Shown: positions 16,879 to 25,957, counted from the first letter of the stretch. The stretch: DNA of 45,315 bases from Petrocella sp. FN5 (GCF_029210395.1 NZ_JARGDP010000022.1:1-45315), one strand, 5' to 3'. Notes: a model not told the origin generated them from the letters alone. Program-made: numbers and translations.

Positions 16879-18438
16879 ATGTTTGGATTAGATAGTAAAT
16901 TTGTTAAGAAGATGAATCATAATAAGGCAATTTCTAGAATATTGCATGATGTTAATTCTGATTTTATAATTTCCCCTCATTATAATGCGGTTTATAAGTA
17001 TGCATCCGATGAACTTTGGAAGATTTTGAAATCACAGTTAGGCAGTGGTAGTTATAATCCACTGTTGCCTATAACAACAGAAGTTCCAAAGAAGTCAGGT
17101 CTTACAAGACCTGGTGCAATTCTAAATCCCATAGATAGACTACTATATCAATTATTAATTGATATAGTAGCAGAGAAGATAGAAGCTGGAATTGACAGAA
17201 AGAGAGTTTTTTCAAATGAATTCGACATTTGTGAGATTGAACCGGAAAAAATGTTTGTTCCGGTATCAAAGAAATACAAGGAATTACGTGCTAAGCTTGC
17301 TGAACACTGTAAAGCTATATATTATGATTTCGCTTTAGTTACCGATATAGCATGTTATTATGAACGGATATATCAACATGTCTTAGTTAATATATTACGC
17401 TCAACTACAATAGAACCTGAATTAGTGAGTATTATAGAAAAAGTCCTATCAGCGCATACATCAAAAGATTCACATGGTATAGTGCAAGGGATATATCCTT
17501 CAGATATACTTGGAAATTACTACTTGACTGCATTCGATTCATACTTGAATTCAAAGGATATTGAGTTTTTGAGGTTTGTTGATGATTACTGGATGTTTTT
17601 CACTACGGAACGTGAAGCAACTAAAGCTTTGATTGATATATGTAACTATGTTAGAAAAGAAGGGTTATATTTAAATGAGCATAAAACTAAGATTTTAAGT
17701 ACAGATGACTTGCATTATGAAGAAACCGAAATTGATAGACTGTTTGATTCTGCAAAGGAAGAATTAGCAAATATTGAATTGGATTCATTTGGTTACAATT
17801 TTGATCCGTTTGATATAGATGAGTTTGATGGTGAGATTGAGGATGAAGCATTAAAGGAGCTTTTTCAAAGAAGAACAGATTCAGAGAACTTATCTGATAA
17901 AATTGATAAGTTCTGCTTACCAAGACTTGCAATTCTTCAAAGTGACATAGCAGTTGAAGAAGCTATTGAAGGTTTGATTAAATCACCTCATTTAACTAGT
18001 GTTTACATGAGGTATTTAAGAGCTATGATTTCAGAGGATAATAATATTATCGAGCGCCTTGAAGATTTATTTAATCGAAATAAATTGAATTATGATTGGC
18101 AAGTAATGTGGCTATTAGGCTTATTTTATTCAGTTGATAATATAAGCGACAAATTACCCATGCAAGCATATGCAATCATGGAAGATAACAATCGGTCTGA
18201 AGTTATAAGAGCTATGTGTGCATTAGTTGCGAGTAAGCATGGTAATGGACCAGTTCGTAGACTGATTAGAAATCGTTACTCAAGTGAACCATCTAGTTAT
18301 GTTAGAGAAGCAATTCTTTATTCGACTAAGCATTTTCCATCAGCGGATGATAAAAATGCTTGTGTCAAAGCTTGGGAAGGACATTCGGAAATGAACAAAC
18401 TGATTGTAAAAGCAATGAAATCTGAAGCTTCCGATTAA
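16879..18438 (+). CDS. Reverse transcriptase, unknown-group/defence-type (DRT-like)
   Basis: This 519-residue protein has an N-terminal reverse transcriptase domain: motif A VTDIACYYERI with Asp near 156, motif B HGIVQGIYPSDILGN and motif C RFVDDYW with the Asp pair at 235-236. FVDD replaces the YADD of retroviral and group II enzymes. An acidic insert (about 290-330) is followed by a ~190-residue helical region with HEAT-like repeats. There is no maturase, integrase or Cas1 domain and no adjacent retron ncRNA that I can see. This matches the unknown-group reverse transcriptases that give phage resistance; the subgroup cannot be fixed by eye. AGGAGG precedes ATG 16879. Last cassette of the block. 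Confidence 0.85.
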   Translation: MFGLDSKFVKKMNHNKAISRILHDVNSDFIISPHYNAVYKYASDELWKILKSQLGSGSYNPLLPITTEVPKKSGLTRPGAILNPIDRLLYQLLIDIVAEKIEAGIDRKRVFSNEFDICEIEPEKMFVPVSKKYKELRAKLAEHCKAIYYDFALVTDIACYYERIYQHVLVNILRSTTIEPELVSIIEKVLSAHTSKDSHGIVQGIYPSDILGNYYLTAFDSYLNSKDIEFLRFVDDYWMFFTTEREATKALIDICNYVRKEGLYLNEHKTKILSTDDLHYEETEIDRLFDSAKEELANIELDSFGYNFDPFDIDEFDGEIEDEALKELFQRRTDSENLSDKIDKFCLPRLAILQSDIAVEEAIEGLIKSPHLTSVYMRYLRAMISEDNNIIERLEDLFNRNKLNYDWQVMWLLGLFYSVDNISDKLPMQAYAIMEDNNRSEVIRAMCALVASKHGNGPVRRLIRNRYSSEPSSYVREAILYSTKHFPSADDKNACVKAWEGHSEMNKLIVKAMKSEASD

Positions 18439-18442
18439 CTTC

Positions 18443-18518
18443 GCTTAACAATGAGTTGACGATATTATCTTTGAACAAAAATGGATTCCACACATTGCCA
18501 CCTCACAAGAAGTTTTGT
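18443..18518 (+). other. attC site with decayed right core (family B)
   Basis: Left core GCTTAAC (18443-18449) starts five bases after the reverse transcriptase stop. The inner layout (GAGTTGACGAT, then ATTGCCACCTC) matches the 12596 site imperfectly, and the right core reads GTTTTGT. It is the last att site I can find. Confidence 0.6.
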
Positions 18519-18712
18519 TTCTACCAGAGGGAATATATCTCAATTAGACTCTCGGAATATTAAAAATACACGTTAAATTTCAGAATTAGCCCCAATATAT
18601 CTATATTATTTTAAATATTATAGTAGTCAAAATGAATTTTTTAAATGTCATGTAAATGTGCAAAAAGTAACAAACATTTCCGTTTGAGGGAAGTAACAAA
18701 GGAGAATACAGT

Positions 18713-19465
18713 ATGAATGAATTTGGTAAAAAGAATTATAAAAATATAAGAATATTTATATACCGACAATTATTGATGATCCCAGTGCTTGTAGCATCAA
18801 TCACTCTAGGTGGAATTGTTTTAGATACTTTACTAGTATATGAAACAACTCTACTTAAACGAGCTCAAACAGCATATTTTGACAATGACATTAATAAGGC
18901 GGTTGAGTACTATATGAAAAATGAGAAATCAGATATAGCCTTAAATAATCTTGGCTATATATATTCGAAAAGAATGGAATTTGATTCACACATAACAATA
19001 GCAAAAGAATTTTATCAAAGAAGTGCCAAGCTTGGGAATGAAGCTGCATTAGAAAACTTGGTTTGTATATATAGGGAAGATGGATTTAGTACAGAAGAAG
19101 TTATTGAAATTTTTAATTTGGCTTATCGCATAGGAAATTCCAAAATTTTGGAATTGCTAAAAGAAATTTTAGCACATGAAAATGTCCTAATAGAAATAGG
19201 AAATATATCTGATGATGAATACTATTTTTTAAGTAATAATGAAAAGAAAGCTATTTTTGAAGACCTTGCAATAACCACAATGATGAACCTTGTAACTGTT
19301 AGGTATGATTATGGGGAAACAGAAATAAATCAAAAGGGAGAAGTTGAAATTTATGAAACGGTGGATGAGATTAAACAACCAAGAGAAATTGAGAAGAGAA
19401 TTATTGAGATCCTAACAGATGAGAATTTTAAGCATGAACGATATATTAAATTATATATGAATTAA
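18713..19465 (+). CDS. Membrane-anchored Sel1/TPR-like protein
   Basis: This 250-residue protein has one N-terminal transmembrane helix (about residues 19-42) and then Sel1/TPR-like helix pairs (AQTAYFDNDINKAVEYY, ALNNLGYIYSKR, AKEFYQRSAKLGNEAAL). Such repeats bind other proteins. The last ~90 residues are not recognised. AAAGGAG precedes ATG 18713. It lies after the last attC, so it is probably not a cassette. Confidence 0.65.
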   Translation: MNEFGKKNYKNIRIFIYRQLLMIPVLVASITLGGIVLDTLLVYETTLLKRAQTAYFDNDINKAVEYYMKNEKSDIALNNLGYIYSKRMEFDSHITIAKEFYQRSAKLGNEAALENLVCIYREDGFSTEEVIEIFNLAYRIGNSKILELLKEILAHENVLIEIGNISDDEYYFLSNNEKKAIFEDLAITTMMNLVTVRYDYGETEINQKGEVEIYETVDEIKQPREIEKRIIEILTDENFKHERYIKLYMN

Positions 19466-20013
19466 AATAGTAAGTGATTAATATTCTTATTTCAGAGAAA
19501 ATACTGACGTCAAAGTACCCTTGTTGATAATAATTACAGAAGCTATGAAGTTCAAGTTAATATTTAATCGACTAATTGAAAACTAGAATAATAGTATAAA
19601 AAGGAGTTAAGTTCAGAGTATAAGGACTTTACTCTTTTTTATTTATAACTATCCTTATTGATAAGTGAATAATCTTGATCACTTTGAGCCACCAGTCCAA
19701 TACAGTGAGCATGGGGTGTTGGAGAAGAATATTTAATAGGCTAAATAATTATCTATTTCAAAAGAAAATAAAGCATATGAAAATCATACATAGTGACTGA
19801 AATAGTTAAGTCTTCTTTTTGAAATCAATTTTATTTTAACGATAAAAATAAATTGAAATAAAAAATTGAAAACATAATATTATTACGGGTTAAAGATTGT
19901 TATAGTTGTATTAAAAAGCTCTATATAAGTGGTTTTAAAGTATTATTTTTGTTATAATAATATTGAGAAATTAATAAAAATAAGATAAAAAAGACGATAA
20001 AATGGAGGGTTAA
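19466..20013. other. Intergenic region, probable outer end of the Tn7-like element
   Basis: This holds a terminator (19598-19640) and an IS-terminus-like scrap (19681-19727, TTGAGCCACCAGTCCAATAC). Several A/T-rich blocks with ATTTCA or TGAAAT occur at 19750-19860. In Tn7, tnsA lies beside one transposon end, so TnsB-binding repeats should lie here; I could not define a repeat set or terminal TGT by eye. A TATAAT at 19953-19958 may be the -10 of the next gene. Confidence 0.4.
19598..19640 (+). terminator. Intrinsic terminator
   Basis: AAAAAGGAGTTAAGT and GACTTTACTCTTTTT pair with one or two mismatches around a ~13-base loop, ending in a T run. Confidence 0.65.
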
Positions 20014-20235
20014 ATGGAAATAAAAACAGTTGAAAAACGAATAGAATTGATAGCGGCAATAGGAAGCACTATGGTTGGTATTTGTACTTTTTATATGATG
20101 GCGATGATTGAAGATAAGTACTTTTCGGTTATAGGAGATAAAATTATATATCCAATACTTATATTTGCTACTTATCTATTTTACACAAATCATAAAAATC
20201 TTAGCAGAGTGTTTAAGAAATCGGAAACCGCTTAG
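20014..20235 (+). CDS. Small two-helix membrane protein
   Basis: This 73-residue protein has two transmembrane helices (about residues 11-31 and 43-58) and a basic C-terminus. No family is recognised. GGAGGG precedes the ATG. It lies just upstream of tnsA on the same strand, separated by a terminator-like hairpin. Whether it belongs to the transposon is unclear. Confidence 0.55.
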   Translation: MEIKTVEKRIELIAAIGSTMVGICTFYMMAMIEDKYFSVIGDKIIYPILIFATYLFYTNHKNLSRVFKKSETA

Positions 20236-20247
20236 GCTTGAGACCAG

Positions 20248-20272
20248 ACTTCCCAGAAATGGGAAGTTTTTT
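20248..20272 (+). terminator. Terminator/attenuator before tnsA
   Basis: ACTTCCC-AGAAAT-GGGAAGT followed by T6 is a compact intrinsic terminator. The tnsA Shine-Dalgarno (TAGGAGG, 20275-20281) begins three bases after the T run, so transcription from upstream must read through it to make the tns operon. Confidence 0.8.
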
Positions 20273-20290
20273 AATAGGAGGACTTATTTT

Positions 20291-21127
20291 ATGGCAAAAC
20301 GAAAAAATGAGTGGAATAATAATGTGCTACAAAAACGGATAAAAGAAGGGCGTGGTGAAGGTTTTAAAGAAAACTATAAGCCGTGGATTCTTAGCGAAGA
20401 CTTATCAAGTATGGGTTCTTCTTATCGGCTGTTGGGAATAAAGACCAATCGACTCCATCATCTTTTTAGTAAGACCATGTATGAACTTTTGTTATTGGCA
20501 GAGTATGCTGATGCTGTAATTGATATAAGAGAAAATTATCCATTGTTCGATTTATTTGAAGTTGTGCCTCAAATAGAAGACTTTAATATGAAAAATTTTC
20601 GGGACAAAGATAGCAATAAGTTGTTTATTCAGGCGGTATCCTTTTTTTTGACTTGTAGGGATGCACAAGGTAAAGAATATCAAGTTGCTAGAAGCGTTAA
20701 GTATGCTTCAGAATTAGAAAAGAAGATCACAATGGATAGGATGGAGATTTTTAAAAGATATTTTAATGAAAAAAATATTGACTGGAAAATTGTTACGAAC
20801 AAGCAAATCAATAAAGTCGTCATTAGTAATATTGAATATTTCAGGGAAGGTGCTACAACAATAAGCCTGGTAGATTTTGATGACAATGAGATTGAAGAAC
20901 TTATTGAAGTTTTGATTTATAGATTACTAAATAGTGATGATGTTATTGAGTTGATACTTAGAAATTTTGAAAATGATTATGATATCAATCGAAGTGAAAG
21001 CGTGGTTATTTTGAAAAATATTTTTTGGAATAAAAAAATACTCTGGGATATGAAAAAGCCATTTACATTAAAATCAAAGCGAGCTGGTTATAAAAAAACA
21101 GAGGAACTAAGAGAGGTGGATATTTGA
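20291..21127 (+). CDS. tnsA: Tn7-like transposase subunit TnsA, active-site residues replaced
   Basis: TnsA is the endonuclease that cuts the 5' ends of Tn7 so that it moves by cut-and-paste. This 278-residue protein matches Tn7 TnsA clearly: RIKEGRG near 16, HHL near 56-58, VIDIRENYPL near 76 and a VKYASEL segment near 136. From RIKEGRG to HHL the alignment with Tn7 TnsA, as I remember it, needs no gap. On that alignment Glu63 is Met63 here (a Glu occurs two residues later), Asp114 falls on Phe118 in VSFFLT, and Gln130 on Ser135, while Lys132 is kept as Lys137. The nuclease may therefore be inactive. It overlaps tnsB by one base (TGATG). Confidence 0.85.
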   Translation: MAKRKNEWNNNVLQKRIKEGRGEGFKENYKPWILSEDLSSMGSSYRLLGIKTNRLHHLFSKTMYELLLLAEYADAVIDIRENYPLFDLFEVVPQIEDFNMKNFRDKDSNKLFIQAVSFFLTCRDAQGKEYQVARSVKYASELEKKITMDRMEIFKRYFNEKNIDWKIVTNKQINKVVISNIEYFREGATTISLVDFDDNEIEELIEVLIYRLLNSDDVIELILRNFENDYDINRSESVVILKNIFWNKKILWDMKKPFTLKSKRAGYKKTEELREVDI

Positions 21128-23202
21128 TGCTAAAAATTAATATGATTTTAGAATATGCAACTCAAGATAAAGCTAGTAATATGTTTAGAATTTTGTGGTT
21201 TGACGAGTCATGGGTAATTCTAAGTGACATTGAAACAAACAGAGTGCCATTTTCAAGGGTTAAAAAAGATATACTTAGTGAAATCAAACTGGGAAAAGCA
21301 AATATAATGACTATCGACCCTTTTGAAAATATTAATTATGAATTGTCTGATAAATATAAAGACAAATTGGAGATGGATTGGATTCTAATTAAGGATTTAG
21401 TTGAAGAAGTTCCTGAAATATTTAGTTGCACTTATAGAAACAAAAAAATTCGAGAGATTGCGAAAATAAGGGGTAGAAGTGAGCAGTATATTTTGAGTTT
21501 ACTAAAAAAATATTGGTGCAGAGGAATGACAAAATTTTCTTTAACAAATAACTATAAAAATTGTGGAGGAAAGGGTTTAGAGCGCCTTAGTTCAAGTGAT
21601 AAGAAGCGTGGTAGGCCCAGAAAAAATCCGGTTGAGACAGGTGAAGGGAAGAACATATCGGAGATTGATAAGAGAAATTTTAATATAGCTTTGAACAAGT
21701 ATTATTATACAACATCAAAAAGATCACTAATGATGACCTATGAATTATTAATCAAAGATAGGTACGAAAATGAGGTGTTCAATAACAAAGAAATTCCGAC
21801 GTATAATCAATTTTTATATTGGTTCAATATGAATAAAAGTATAAAAAAAGAAATCATTTCAAGAAGTGGAAAAAAAAGATTTCTAAAAGATCATCGTGCT
21901 ATAACTGGGTCAAGTCTTGATGGTGTAAATAATATTGGCATAATGGAAATTGACGCTCACATATCTGATACATATATTATTTTGGAGACCGGAGAATCAT
22001 GTGGCAGACCAACAGTATTCATCTGTATAGATCGTTTTTCAAAAATGATAACAGGCTTTTGGGTCACCATAAATTCTAGTTTTGAAGGGAATATGATGTG
22101 TCTTTATAACGTGACTAGAAACAAAAAGGAATTTTGTGCTATTTATGATATAGAAATTAATGATGATGATTTCTTATGCGAGGGTGTTGTGCCTAATAAA
22201 TTATACTGTGATCGAGGTGAATTAGATAGTAAGAATATTGAAGAATATGCAGAAAAATTAGGGATAAAGATTATTTTAAATGCAGCAAACCGTGCTGACC
22301 TTAAAGGTACAATAGAAAGATTCTTTAAATTACTTGAAGATCATATACAGCCCTTTGTTACAGGGAACGTCAATCCTAATCAGCAAAGGGGTGATAAAAA
22401 TAATCAGTTAAACGCAAGGTTGACCTTACGTCATTACACCCGAATAGTTATTAAAACGATAGTCTATTATAACAATCATTATGTACTTCAAGGATACGAA
22501 CGAACGTTAGATATGATTAATGATAACGTTAGTTGCATACCATCAGAGATTTACAAATGGGCGGAAAAAAAATATGGAAACCCTATGCGTAAAGTAAGTG
22601 ATTGGCAGGTCCAAATCACTTTGCTGCCAAAAGCACAAGTATCCATTACAAGAAAAGGAATCAAATTTAAAGGGTTATATTATTCCAATTCTCGTTATTT
22701 AAAAGAGGGAATACTAATCGAAGCTGGAATGAAATCATTAAGAGTTAAAATATCTTATGACCCAAGAAATATGTCAAAGATATACATTCATAATGATCAG
22801 AGGGTAGAAGGGTATGAGGTTGCTTATATGACGGATTATAGTCAAAAATATAAAGATTTAACATATGAAGAGATTATATTATTATTTGATTCAGAAAGAC
22901 TAAAAAATCGTATTGATGAAAAAGAGAATAAGGCTGCCAAGTTAAAACTAATTGAGGAAGTTCGAAATATTGTAGATAATGCAGAAGAAAATTACAAAAT
23001 GAATCGTGAATTTTCACCTTCAAAAATTAAGCAACTTGAGAATGTTAAAGAAAATCGAAGGATAGAGAAAAGTAGAATTCAGTCAGAGAACGCATTTGAC
23101 ATAAATTTAGATCAGATGGGTTCGGATAATTTGATAGACAGCAATGATTTTCACAATGCTGAAGTTGAAGATTTTTATAAGATTTTTAAAGAGAAAGGAT
23201 AG
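21127..23202 (+). CDS. tnsB: Tn7-like transposase TnsB (DDE integrase fold)
   Basis: TnsB binds the transposon ends and joins the 3' ends to target DNA. This 691-residue protein has N-terminal DNA-binding domains (an HTH around IREIAKIRGRSEQYIL, then basic KKRGRPRKNP), and an rve-type catalytic core with Asp276 (MEIDAH), Asp362 (YCDRGE) and Glu397 (GTIERF), spaced as expected for DDE. A Mu-B-like beta barrel and a charged helical C-terminus follow; the C-terminus would contact TnsC. ATG 21127 overlaps the tnsA stop, behind GAGAGGTGG. The catalytic triad is intact, unlike that of TnsA. Confidence 0.93.
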   Translation: MLKINMILEYATQDKASNMFRILWFDESWVILSDIETNRVPFSRVKKDILSEIKLGKANIMTIDPFENINYELSDKYKDKLEMDWILIKDLVEEVPEIFSCTYRNKKIREIAKIRGRSEQYILSLLKKYWCRGMTKFSLTNNYKNCGGKGLERLSSSDKKRGRPRKNPVETGEGKNISEIDKRNFNIALNKYYYTTSKRSLMMTYELLIKDRYENEVFNNKEIPTYNQFLYWFNMNKSIKKEIISRSGKKRFLKDHRAITGSSLDGVNNIGIMEIDAHISDTYIILETGESCGRPTVFICIDRFSKMITGFWVTINSSFEGNMMCLYNVTRNKKEFCAIYDIEINDDDFLCEGVVPNKLYCDRGELDSKNIEEYAEKLGIKIILNAANRADLKGTIERFFKLLEDHIQPFVTGNVNPNQQRGDKNNQLNARLTLRHYTRIVIKTIVYYNNHYVLQGYERTLDMINDNVSCIPSEIYKWAEKKYGNPMRKVSDWQVQITLLPKAQVSITRKGIKFKGLYYSNSRYLKEGILIEAGMKSLRVKISYDPRNMSKIYIHNDQRVEGYEVAYMTDYSQKYKDLTYEEIILLFDSERLKNRIDEKENKAAKLKLIEEVRNIVDNAEENYKMNREFSPSKIKQLENVKENRRIEKSRIQSENAFDINLDQMGSDNLIDSNDFHNAEVEDFYKIFKEKG

Positions 23203-23207
23203 ATTAG

Positions 23208-24659
23208 ATGGATATACAAGAAGCCGTTTATAAAGAACAAACTGTGAGAAATTTCAAAGATAATCCTATGATTATGGCCTTGCCAAGGATTCCTAATAAA
23301 GAAGAAATGATTCGAAATTTAATATGCTATCCTGATTATAGTGAATCAGAACGCTATAATGATTTAGAAACAAGGTTATACTCATTATCAAATATTAATT
23401 CTGTATATCAACCGGTTAATACTTCCTTAGAAATTTTTCGGAAAATTGATTTTGTAATCAGAGGCGGCTATAGCAGTAGAAATCCATTTAGCAAAGCATA
23501 CATAAACGATGTCTATAAGGATTTTGATAAAATTTGGACTGGAGTAAATTTAGATTTACCAATTAAAAATTCAATTTCTTTCGCTTTATTTGGATCCAGC
23601 GGTTGTGGTAAAACGACCGCCATTGAGAAGGTTTCCAATTATTATCGACCAATTATACATAAAGAATTTAAAGGGGTTATGTTTAATTGTTATTCCATAC
23701 CAATGATTATAGTTTCATGTCAGCATGACGCATCAATTAAAGGGCTGTTACAAAATATATTTTATGAAGTAGATCAAGCCATTGGGTCGAATTATTTTGA
23801 AAAATCAATAAGGGCTAGAAATACTACAGATGTTTTAATAATACGGGCCAAACAGTTATTAAGATCTGTTAACTGTGGCTGTCTGATAATTGATGAGATA
23901 CAGAATTTATCAATTCATAAATCCGGTGGGAAAGAGAAAATCCTTAATACTTTATTGATTCTAAGTAGCATTGGTATGCCAATCATATTTGTTGGGACTG
24001 CAAAAGCAATTGAAATGTTTAGTAGTTCGGGATTTAGACTGTCTAGGCGCCTTGTTGATGGTGGCGGAGGTATTCTTATTGATCGTTTTAAAAATGATGC
24101 AAGCTGGGAACTCTTTTTGAGAAGCATCTGGAAGTATCAGTACACGGCTGTTAAAAATGAATTGACACCGGAATTGGTTAACTTCTTTTATACGATAACA
24201 GCCGGTATCCCCAGTTTATTAAAATCAATTTATATTGCTGTTCAAAAAACAGCCATAAAATCTAAGAATGAAGTTATTGATAAAGATTTAATCATTAAAG
24301 TGTTTAATCACGACTTTAAACTAATGATACCGATGATAACAGCGTTCTCATCAAATAATCTTCAAAAGATGATTCAATATGATGATATGTACATCGAGGG
24401 ACTAATTGAAAATAAACTATTTCTAAATAACAAATCTAGTTTAACCAGAAATAAGAAAGACTTAAACACTAAAGTTATAAAAGAAACAGAAAAAATCAAA
24501 TTTGAAAATTATCATCCTAAATTCAAAACTAATTATAGTCAAAATGATATTAGATCGCATATTGCTAAAAAAGGTGAAGGTGAAAGCAATTATGATGTAT
24601 TGTTGAGATTAGGTCTGATTGCCAAAAATGATCTTGAGACCATAGGTGAAAAGACATGA
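23208..24659 (+). CDS. tnsC: Tn7-like transposition regulator TnsC (AAA+ ATPase)
   Basis: TnsC is the ATP-dependent regulator linking the target selector TnsD to TnsAB. This 483-residue protein has Walker A GSSGCGKT near residue 128, Walker B CLIIDEI near 224, a sensor-like IIFVGTAKA and an Arg-rich LSRRLVDGG segment. The 130-residue N-terminal and ~110-residue C-terminal arms fit the TnsA/B- and TnsD-contacting parts. It begins five bases after tnsB and overlaps tnsD by four bases, so the operon is translationally coupled. Confidence 0.92.
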   Translation: MDIQEAVYKEQTVRNFKDNPMIMALPRIPNKEEMIRNLICYPDYSESERYNDLETRLYSLSNINSVYQPVNTSLEIFRKIDFVIRGGYSSRNPFSKAYINDVYKDFDKIWTGVNLDLPIKNSISFALFGSSGCGKTTAIEKVSNYYRPIIHKEFKGVMFNCYSIPMIIVSCQHDASIKGLLQNIFYEVDQAIGSNYFEKSIRARNTTDVLIIRAKQLLRSVNCGCLIIDEIQNLSIHKSGGKEKILNTLLILSSIGMPIIFVGTAKAIEMFSSSGFRLSRRLVDGGGGILIDRFKNDASWELFLRSIWKYQYTAVKNELTPELVNFFYTITAGIPSLLKSIYIAVQKTAIKSKNEVIDKDLIIKVFNHDFKLMIPMITAFSSNNLQKMIQYDDMYIEGLIENKLFLNNKSSLTRNKKDLNTKVIKETEKIKFENYHPKFKTNYSQNDIRSHIAKKGEGESNYDVLLRLGLIAKNDLETIGEKT

Positions 24660-25957
24660 TGACATTTTTCCCTACACCTTTAAACGAAGAATTATTATAT
24701 AGTATCTTAGCTAGATATCATATTTTTTCTGGGAACAATACACTAGCGGATACTATGAAGGATATTTATAATAATCATATGACAGTCGCTTCAGTCATGC
24801 TACCTGCCAGGATGAACTTGTTAGTTGAAAACCTACCTAAAAATAATCTGTATTCAGCCGACTATTTTATTGAAGAGCATACACTTTATAAATACTTTGT
24901 TGCTTTTTTTGATGCCGAAAGACGAGATAATATTAGAAATCTGATGAAAAAAAATAATGGTGGTTTGGTACATGCTTATTGCGGTCTCCGAAGATCAAAT
25001 TATAGAATTAATGACTATTTAAAGATCTGTCCAAAGTGCATGATCAATGATATGGAAACCGGTTTTTTGACATGGAAGAGGGTTCATCAATTAAATATTT
25101 CATTATGTCCTTTTCATGATTGTGCGCTTTATAATACAAAAATCCCACTTAAAAATATTAATCGGCACGCCTTCGTTCCCTTAAAAAAAGAATTATTTAA
25201 AACAATGACAATTATTGACTACAATAAGGAAAAAGAACAAATTTTACAAAAAATATCGCTGATGAGTCAAGAATTACTAGATATGGATATTGTGGCAAAA
25301 GACAGAGAATGGTTTAAGACTCAATATATCGAATTATTAAAAATAAAAGGCTATTGTAATGTAAACGGCGTTATTTCTAGATCGAGGTTATTAGAGGACA
25401 TGGAATCTTTTTTCAGCATGGAATTACTAAGTACATTAAATTGTGAATTTAACATTCAAGCTAAACAAAACTGGGTTCTTGATTTAGTTAGAAAAAATAA
25501 AAGTGATACTTCTACTATCAAACATTTAATCATGATAATTTTTCTCGAATCAAATATTAATGAAATTTTCAATTTGAAATTGACATATCAACCTTTTGGA
25601 AGTGGACCATATCCATGTTTGAATCACTTTTGTAAAGACTATATGAAATCGGTTATAAATATGATAGATTATAGCTATTATGATGAAGTCAAAAGAACCT
25701 TGGGTACATTTAAATGTCATTGCGGTTATACTTACAAGTTGATTGAAGGTAAGAGCCTAAGCAGCGCACTTGTGGTCGATTATGGGGAACTTTGGCTGGA
25801 CCGTTTAGAAAATGTTCTCGAAAAGAAATTAAGTCTTAATAAAACGGCTAAGTCAATGTATATCCACAAAAATACATTATATAATGCTCTTTCGAGATAT
25901 AGTGTGAAGCACCATTTCATTAGAAAAGCTAGTGTAGGAAGAAAGTATAATTGTTAG
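24656..25957 (+). CDS. tnsD: Tn7-like target selector TnsD/TniQ
   Basis: TnsD binds a specific chromosomal site and recruits TnsC. This 433-residue protein begins with the TniQ signature FFPTPLNEELLYSILARY and has a zinc-binding set CPKC ... CPFH near residues 124-155. A second putative zinc set (YPCLNHFC and FKCHCGYTY near 320-360) follows, then an HTH-like NKTAKSMYIHKNTLYNAL at the end. It is shorter than Tn7 TnsD. No second tniQ or tnsE is present, so one target pathway is expected. The target cannot be read from this window. Confidence 0.9.
   Translation: MMTFFPTPLNEELLYSILARYHIFSGNNTLADTMKDIYNNHMTVASVMLPARMNLLVENLPKNNLYSADYFIEEHTLYKYFVAFFDAERRDNIRNLMKKNNGGLVHAYCGLRRSNYRINDYLKICPKCMINDMETGFLTWKRVHQLNISLCPFHDCALYNTKIPLKNINRHAFVPLKKELFKTMTIIDYNKEKEQILQKISLMSQELLDMDIVAKDREWFKTQYIELLKIKGYCNVNGVISRSRLLEDMESFFSMELLSTLNCEFNIQAKQNWVLDLVRKNKSDTSTIKHLIMIIFLESNINEIFNLKLTYQPFGSGPYPCLNHFCKDYMKSVINMIDYSYYDEVKRTLGTFKCHCGYTYKLIEGKSLSSALVVDYGELWLDRLENVLEKKLSLNKTAKSMYIHKNTLYNALSRYSVKHHFIRKASVGRKYNC

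Noticed and set aside
19640..20010. TnsB-binding repeats and the terminal TGT of the Tn7-like element
   Set aside because: Several ATTTCA/TGAAAT words occur but not as a regular set of ~20-base repeats, and no matching end was found on the right. Low-complexity AT sequence makes such matches unreliable.
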